DNA of 64,000 nucleotides from Eucommia ulmoides. Taxonomy: Eukaryota > Streptophyta > Magnoliopsida > Garryales > Eucommiaceae. Below are positions 58,059 to 64,000 of the stretch, piece after piece; the first letter of the stretch is position 1; each line of letters opens with the position of its first letter. The notes beneath the pieces are model-generated. The model worked only from the letters and a program-made list of their open reading frames with translations. It was not told the DNA's origin and did not search any database. Location: assembly GCA_016647705.1 (NCBI GenBank), contig JAENRU010000170.1:248001-312000 (forward strand). The letters are read 5' to 3'. Position numbers and translations under genes: made by a program.

Positions 58059-58072
58059 ATATATATATATAA
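58059..58072 (-). promoter_or_regulatory. Possible TATA box of the FRO gene
   Basis: On the minus strand TATATATATATATT lies about 130 bp upstream of the FRO start codon, a suitable distance for a plant TATA box. The tract is simple-sequence, so the call is tentative. Confidence 0.35.
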
Positions 58073-58862
58073 GGGCTTAAATAAAATGTTTAAAAATTAA
58101 AAAGAATTAAATTGAAACAAGTGATAAAATACATTGAATACAAACCTAATTTTGACCAAATTAATTCATAGATGGAATAATGGACGGATACGTGAGGTCT
58201 CCAATCACAAAATCTAGAGGGGACGAGCTGACGTGACCAATAGGTTGACAATGGGACCAAGAGTACAAAAATAAGAAAATCTCCATTTAGTCTTTCTATG
58301 TCTAAGTAGAAGGGTAGTTATGTAAATAAGTATCATGGGTCTTTAGAGGGATAAAATTGTCATTTCAACATCGCCAGAGTCAATTTATCTCTCGTACCGA
58401 ACTAACGAGAGATGCATCTGGTAATTTTTAAATAAGAGAAATTTCGTTTTTATAAAATAACGGTGACGTGTCATTGCCTTTTATGGTTCAGAAGAGCCAA
58501 CATTATACAATTGATTTTTTGTTTTTTCATTATTTATTGTAAGAAATAATACATTTCTCACAAAGGTACAAATAAAAAATTGATTATCAAATTTTCTTTT
58601 AAATAAATAATGCATGATAAACTCTATTAGTACAGTTTGACCTTGTAGTACACAATTAATAGTACGACCATCCCATGCTTTAGTGCCACAAAAGGGAATA
58701 TTAGTTTGAACTTTGGAATTGGATATTCTTATTATAAGGGTTAATTTCACCAACACCCCTCATTGGACTAGAGATTGGTCAGAAATTTTAAATAGCATAA
58801 GTGCCATTATATTTAGTAGCTTTCGATTAACAGTTCACCATTTCAAAATTTTAACTCATTAA

Positions 58863-59303
58863 TATTAGGAAATTATAATTTTCTATTGTGGACTCATATG
58901 TTAATTAACAGTTATAATATGAACTACCAATTTAATAGAGGTCAATATAAGTGATCTAATTATTGAGTTCTAGAAACATTTAATGAGTATGAGTTTCGTA
59001 ATGTGGAGTTACCCAATATTAGACTAATTAGGGTTAATGAACTTTAATTAACTTAGTATATAAAGAAAACTATAGGGTTATAATCCTCAAGACTAATCAA
59101 TCACAAGTGCCCACCTCCTCTTTCTCATTTGTGAGCGAGAACCCATTGAGTAACATCAAGTGATTAGTTTGTGGAATGACTCTAATCCAATGTTTCATGG
59201 CCATGGACTCAGGTACGCTCGCTTATATATTATGGAATTCTTGATAATTTGACATGATTTGAGATTAAAAAAATTCAATTAATATTGATACTTATTTTTA
59301 ACA
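58863..59303 (+). repeat. 5' LTR of a third copia element, with adjacent PBS
   Basis: Begins TATTAGGAAATTATAATTTT and ends TTTTTAACA, followed by the PBS TGGTATCCGAGCTT (from 59306). It contains a likely TATA signal (TTAGTATATAAAGAAAAC, about 59051-59068) and, like the LTR at 1636, a GGGTTATAATCCTCAA-type region. No matching 3' LTR is present. Confidence 0.8.
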
Positions 59304-60890
59304 AGTGGTATCCGAGCTTACTTCATGTTAAATTATAAAAAATAATCATGCTAGTGAGTTATGAATTTATTGATATTTTGATAACTCATACATATGTTTT
59401 GGATTATTTTTTGGCTACCCTCTTTGGTTATTTGGAGTTGAGTTTTGAATTTGTATGATTTTCTTTTTTTACGGTTTTGATGACATAATTATTAGGGTTC
59501 TTTAAAATTTTCATGTTCATGGTATGATTTTGGGATTTTAGTTTTCTCTTTTAGGCTTTGATTCCTTGTAGAATTGTATGAGAAAACATTAGGGTTGTGT
59601 ATTTTTAATTTATGGTTGTCTAAATTATGGACTCAGGAAGAAAAACATCATTCTTCAGAATTTTGGGGTGTTTTGTTCACTAAAGAATGAATCTGGATTT
59701 ATTTATTTTTGTAATGTGTAGCGCCCCCCCCCCCCCCAAAAAAAAAAAAAAAAAAAAAAACAGAAAATGATTTTTTATTGCACAAATTGTCTTATATCTT
59801 GAAACAAATTAATTGAAGCAATATGTTGTCAAACTAACCTATATTGTGTAGATTTATTTATTTTGGGATATGAAAGTGTATATTGTTATTTATACAAGCA
59901 ATGACCAACCCAAATGAAGGTTATTATTTGGCCAAGTAATAATCATATATGTGGTAATAATGTGTGATGATTATCAAGTTTTCATGTGAACGATAAGTCG
60001 GTCCAAAGAACAAGTTGATATTTTTGTCCAAAGACTAAACATCAATGTTTTGTTGGGTATCTTGTGATGAGACCCACCAATACAATTTTTTTTTTTTTTT
60101 TTTGTTTATGTTGTGCATATTAATATGTGTTTATGTTTTGATTAATACTTTGACATGAACTTTTGGATTGTGAACTTATTATTTGTCATTATTTTCTATT
60201 TAGTTACTGTTTCTACTGCTACTATTACTGCCAACATCAATTTCATTCTCGTGCTTAACGGCACAAGTTTCAAGAGTTGGAAAGAGAATATTTCAGTTGT
60301 TTTCAATTATATGGATATTGATCTTGTGCTAAGGAAAGAACAATCTTCAATCTCACTAATAAAAGTTCATTTGAGGTTAAAAGGGAATATGAGAGGTGAG
60401 AGCGTTTTAATCGCATGAGTCTTATGATGATGAAACACAACATTCCGAAAGCATTCATGGGCGCTATGTCCGATGAGGAAAATGCTAAGAAATTCCTTGA
60501 TGAAATAGAGAAATATTTTGCAAAGAACGAAAAGGCAGAGACAAGTACGTTCTTAGCTAATCTTATCTCAATGAAGTATAAATAAAAAAAGAACAAAAGA
60601 GAGTGCATTATAAAAATGTCTAATGTCTTTTCATAGTTAAATGCACTAAAGTTAGAGTTATCTGAGGAATTGAATGTGCATTTGGTACTCATTTCCCTTC
60701 CTGCACAATACAGTCAAATCACAGTGAGCTATAACACTCAAAAAGATAAATGGACTCTTAATGAGCTCATCTCTCACTATGTGCAATGAGAAGAAATAAT
60801 TAAGCGAGAAAAAACTGAAAGTGCTTACTTAGCCATTATCTCTAAGGGCAAGCAATGAAAAAAGGATAAAGGTTAGGATAAACGTGGTCC
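59304..60890 (+). pseudogene. Leader and gag of a truncated third copia element
   Basis: The leader carries the hairpin-unit phrase seen at 3230-3550 (about 59880-60020). Gag starts near 60155-60200 (FILVLNGTSFKSWKENISVV at about 60241-60300, close to the 3.8 kb copy), breaks near 60418, and continues in another frame (KAFMGAMSDEENAKKFLDEI, about 60450-60510, then LVLISLPAQYSQITVSYNTQ near 60685). Stops are frequent. Homology ends near 60890; protease, integrase and RT are absent, so the element is 3'-truncated. Confidence 0.85.
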
Positions 60891-61431
60891 ATAGTAAATC
60901 TTACAAATTCGAACTGAAGTCCAGATCTATTACGTGCACAAAGACCCACAGCGGTTGTGTCTGGTGAAGTCGCTCCAGCGTGAGACTAAGAGCTCAGGGA
61001 AGAAAAACAAATTTATGCTTCAAGATAGTCGTTGAGCATTACCTGGGACATTGAATGTCTAATTATTTATAAGAGAATAACACAATTAGCGCCGCATAAT
61101 TAGGGTCTTGAGTGCAGTTAATTAAGGTAACTCAATGCGTGGCCAATAGGAGGGCGTGTTATGAGATTAGTCCATTGGGCCTGGCCTTTCGGTCCAACTG
61201 AGAAGCCCAGGGACCAACTCATCTTGCCTTGAGAAAGTCGGGCTCATAGGAACGATGGAGTCTTTCCCGACAGATGAGGCCCTCTGGAAAGACGTTGTGG
61301 TGAAGAACTCCTCATATCGGAGGCCTTGAGAGGGAAATGGATCGTTAAAGGTACCCAAGGAGGCCCACTTATGAGAATTCCAAGCAGAGACAGGTCGAAA
61401 AAATGGAGGCCTTCTAAACGGAGTACGAATA
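60891..61431. other. GC-richer unassigned segment
   Basis: Clearly less AT-rich than its surroundings, with phrases such as ATTGGGCCTGGCCTTTCGGT. It may be part of an LTR-type sequence that includes the minisatellite downstream. No reading frame with a recognisable domain. Confidence 0.35.
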
Positions 61432-61897
61432 AAACCAATGAGGCTTCCCTAGATTGATCGCTGAGCAGAGGTAGGATGACTGTTTGAAGCTTGGCTAAAT
61501 CCCAAGGGCCTTCCTTTGGCAACTTTCGAGCAGGGGTAGCACGACAGGACGCTGCTCAGCCAAATCCGTAAGGGCCTTCATATGGTGATTGCCAAGCGGG
61601 GCAACATGGCAGGACACTGCTTAGCCAAATTCCAAAGGGCCTTCCTTCGGCGATTGCCGAGCAAAGGCAGCACGACAAGACAGAGCTCGGCCAAATCCCG
61701 AAGGGCCTTTCTTTGGTGATTGCCGAGCAGGGACAACACAGCTGGGCGGAGGGTGGATGAATACCTAAGGGCTTTCCCTTTGGGAACCTCCGAGTAGGAG
61801 CAACACGACTGGACGAAGGACGGATGAATCCCTAAGGGCCTCCTTCCCTTTGGGAACCTCCGAACAAGAGTAGCACGGTTGGGCAGAAGTCGGATGG
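61432..61897 (+). repeat. GC-rich minisatellite of ~66-bp units, 6-7 copies
   Basis: Unit starts at 61498, 61563, 61628, 61694, 61760 and 61827 give lengths of 65, 65, 66, 66, 67 and about 70; a more diverged unit precedes. The core is AATCCCNAAGGGCCTTCCTT followed by a TTGCCGAGCAGG-like and a GCACGAC-like word. The open frames over it on the minus strand reflect the near-multiple-of-three period. Confidence 0.9.
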
Positions 61898-62440
61898 CCA
61901 TGGTGATGTGGCCTTTAAAAAGAGGGCCCATCTGCGCAGGGTTCCTAGCCAAGTTGATGCTGACCAAAATGCCTCACTTCACAAAGATTGTGATAGCGTA
62001 TGTTTGCAACGAGCGGCAATGGTGGACAAAGGTAGTGTTGCCTAAAAGTAGACATGGAATTACTTTACCTTTTATTTTTTGGATTGGATATTAATCATAG
62101 GAATAAAAAGAATTAAATAATTAAGTAATATTAACTAAATAACTACCAAATAAAGAAAAAAAATGATTGAAATAGAGAAAATTAATTATATATCCTATCG
62201 ATGTTTTCCTAGAAATAACCTATTATGTTTTTTCTTTAATACTTGATGAATTGAGAACATTTCTCTTAATGAGCGGTCACATGGAATAAAGAAAAAGACA
62301 ATAATACCATTAATAATAAAAAAATGTTATTTAATTCATATATATTTGACATGGGATCTATCATAGCTTTAATTTCGAACCTGAATTTTTTTTGCACCTG
62401 TGATGACTTGATTGCGCACCAATCAATTAGTCGCATTGTT
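61898..62440. other. Spacer
   Basis: The first 150 bp are GC-richer (GTGATGTGGCCTTTAAAAAG), the remainder AT-rich. Nothing further recognised. Confidence 0.4.
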
Positions 62441-64000
62441 GTTCCTAGACAGCACTGATATCAAGGCAACTCAATGCACGCACATGCACCAAAAACAATA
62501 TGAACACACAGAATTATAGCAAAAGCTAACTTTGTTTTATTATTCAATCAAAACAAGAAAAAAACTCACTATATTATGGTTAAGAATTGCAGTAACAATA
62601 CTCATTCTCTGTTGAACCCAATACAATTCCGAAATTTATAGACAAAGAAGGCAGTTGACACTCTTAACTGCTAGAAACATGGTCGGAAACTGCTGGACAA
62701 TTGTCCAAACAAGAGTGCATGACAATTACTTAACCAATTATGTGGCCAAGACTGCCCCTACATGTCAGACACATGTCCCAAACTGTCCATACTTAGCCAA
62801 TTTTCGCACACTAGCTAAGTACCAGTAACACCAGCTATCTAGTTAACTCTCTTGTTTCGTTGCGTCGTTGCGCCCAACAATCCGCAATGTCGTGCATATT
62901 TCTAACCAAAACACACCGTTGCACTCTAACGGTCTATCATGTCGCCCGCATGACTATGAACAAAACATGATGACGCGCCCATATTCTGTCCGCCTTGCCT
63001 TGATCTCGCACCAAAGTCTTCCCTTGGTTTCATGTCGCGCCCATAAAACCCAATCCTAACACTGTGCATAGGATTGCCTTACACCATATGCCAACGCCGG
63101 CAATGTGCACCAACATTGCCCAACAACGTCCTATTTTGTTAATGTTGTCCATCACCTCGTTCCAAAGTTGTCCAATGCCCACCAACATTGCCCAACGATG
63201 CCCCATCTTACCAACGCGTGCCGAAGCATGTTGACGTTTGTTGCCTTGACCTTGTGCTAAGGTCTTGTCTGGTGTCATGCCACGCCTATGGCATCGATCC
63301 TAGCATTGTGCCTAGGATCTCCTTGATCTTAGTTTAGCAACGCCCAATGCCCATTGGTGTAGCCCCACAACGCCTTTGTCTGCCAACGTCATGCCTTGGT
63401 TTTTAACTCAAACTGATATTGTTGGGTAAGTATTACCTCAAGCTTTTCACCATGTGTAAGTTGTGCCATATATCTTGGTGCGTCGACGCCCCTTAGCATG
63501 TCCAGGTACCTTACTACGCCGAGGGTCTGGAGGGAAGTATACTCCTCTTATAATACTTTATGTAAAAAAATTCAACTGACAACAATAGATATCAAAATGT
63601 TTATGGAGCCATAATGAAATCAATAGTGGACCTACCCGCAATTGATGTTTAACTGAATACCAACATGTTGTGCCAAGTTGCCACAACTTGGCACCACTGT
63701 CGACGTTTTGCTAACCAACACTTGTCTTCGCCCACAATGTCTAACTTTTCTTTACCTCCGTGCATCTTTCGTGCCAACGCCTTCGTAAGGGTGCCGCATC
63801 CACCACGTCCGTTTAGAAATACGCATCAAGTCTGTGCCTTTTTTACTAACACCTTCGTTTGATACCGCGTGCACCATGTTCAGTTAAAACACACCAAGTC
63901 GGTATCATCTTGTTTTTCCAATATAATGAAGTGTTGTCTTCTAACTTAGAGTTGATTTACTATTGAGCTTAGCTAAAGCTTTCAACCAGCCCACTTTCTA
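62441..64000 (-). mobile_element. Possible LTR of a minus-strand element, open at the window edge
   Basis: On the minus strand TTGATATCAGTGCTGTC (about 62463-62447) resembles a copia PBS, and the sequence above it (CAATACAATTCCGAAATTTATAGACAAAG, about 62620-62648, read on plus) resembles the R/polyadenylation region of copia LTRs such as 39380-39440. From 62850 the sequence is rich in CAACGCC/TTGCCCAA words. Two diverged ~250-bp units (62990-63070 and 63240-63330 corresponding) share CCTTGATCTCGCACCAAAG-like and ATCCTANCANTGTGCNTAGG phrases. The far end was not found. Confidence 0.4.

Noticed and set aside
60891-61967. Possible protein with ~22-residue repeats on the minus strand (61578-61967)
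   Set aside because: Unit length drifts (65-70 bp), shifting frame between units, and there is no flanking coding sequence; better read as a minisatellite.
1-64000. tRNA, rRNA or CRISPR-like arrays
   Set aside because: Direct repeats present are retrotransposon leaders, satellites or minisatellites with variable periods and no spacer/repeat pattern. The only tRNA-like boxes found are those of the SINE at 49082-49254.

Overview
This is a window of plant nuclear DNA, most likely from a eudicot. It is AT-rich, has intron-split genes, copia LTR retrotransposons primed by initiator-Met tRNA, and many small nonautonomous elements (TRIMs, Au-type SINEs, Tourist-like and hAT-like MITEs). I see no bacterial, organellar or CRISPR-like content. 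The species cannot be named from the sequence.

Four host genes are supported. (1) 16336-18795, minus: an intronless CrRLK1L (malectin-like) receptor kinase of 819 aa, closest by recall to Arabidopsis At5g24010. (2) About 24590-28334, plus: an RBM18-type single-RRM protein. (3) 39946-45286, plus: a plastid-targeted DUF819 multi-pass membrane protein; six exons join in frame to 456 aa. (4) 46605-57930, minus: a ferric-chelate reductase (FRO family); eight exons join in frame to 702 aa. The DUF819 and FRO genes converge tail to tail. In Arabidopsis, FRO4, FRO5, a DUF819 gene and At5g24010 are consecutive (At5g23980-At5g24010, from memory), so the window looks like a conserved microsyntenic block enlarged by transposons. 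The gene products do not form one pathway: cell-wall/RALF-type signalling, RNA binding, a plastid membrane protein and reductive iron or copper uptake.

Layout. 1-1.6 kb: AT-rich spacer. 1636-12120: a decayed copia element with 510 and 512 bp LTRs and an ATATA target duplication. Its RT domain is split by a hAT-type MITE, which is itself split at its last base by a 2.9 kb solo LTR. 12.1-16.3 kb: MITEs and a 103-bp mini-LTR-like element. 16.3-18.8 kb: receptor kinase. 18.8-24.5 kb: spacer with LTR and MITE remnants. 24.5-28.3 kb: RBM18 gene, its last intron filled by nested MITEs. 28.3-32.1 kb: hAT-type element, a ~187-bp tandem array and a long TA microsatellite. 32.1-39.6 kb: a second decayed copia element (minus), split by a second solo LTR of the same family. 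39.9-45.3 kb: DUF819 gene, its introns carrying two TRIMs, a SINE and a MITE. 45.3-46.6 kb: MITEs. 46.6-57.9 kb: FRO gene, its introns carrying MITEs, SINEs, a TRIM and a third solo LTR. 58.9-60.9 kb: the 5' part of a third copia element. 61.4-61.9 kb: a ~66-bp GC-rich minisatellite. 62.4-64 kb: probably part of another LTR.

No clearly new biochemical system is present. The best leads are the solo-LTR family with its conserved internal inverted motif, the 103-bp TG...CA element with similar termini, the repeated hairpin units in the copia leaders, and the insertion order that can be read from target-site duplications.
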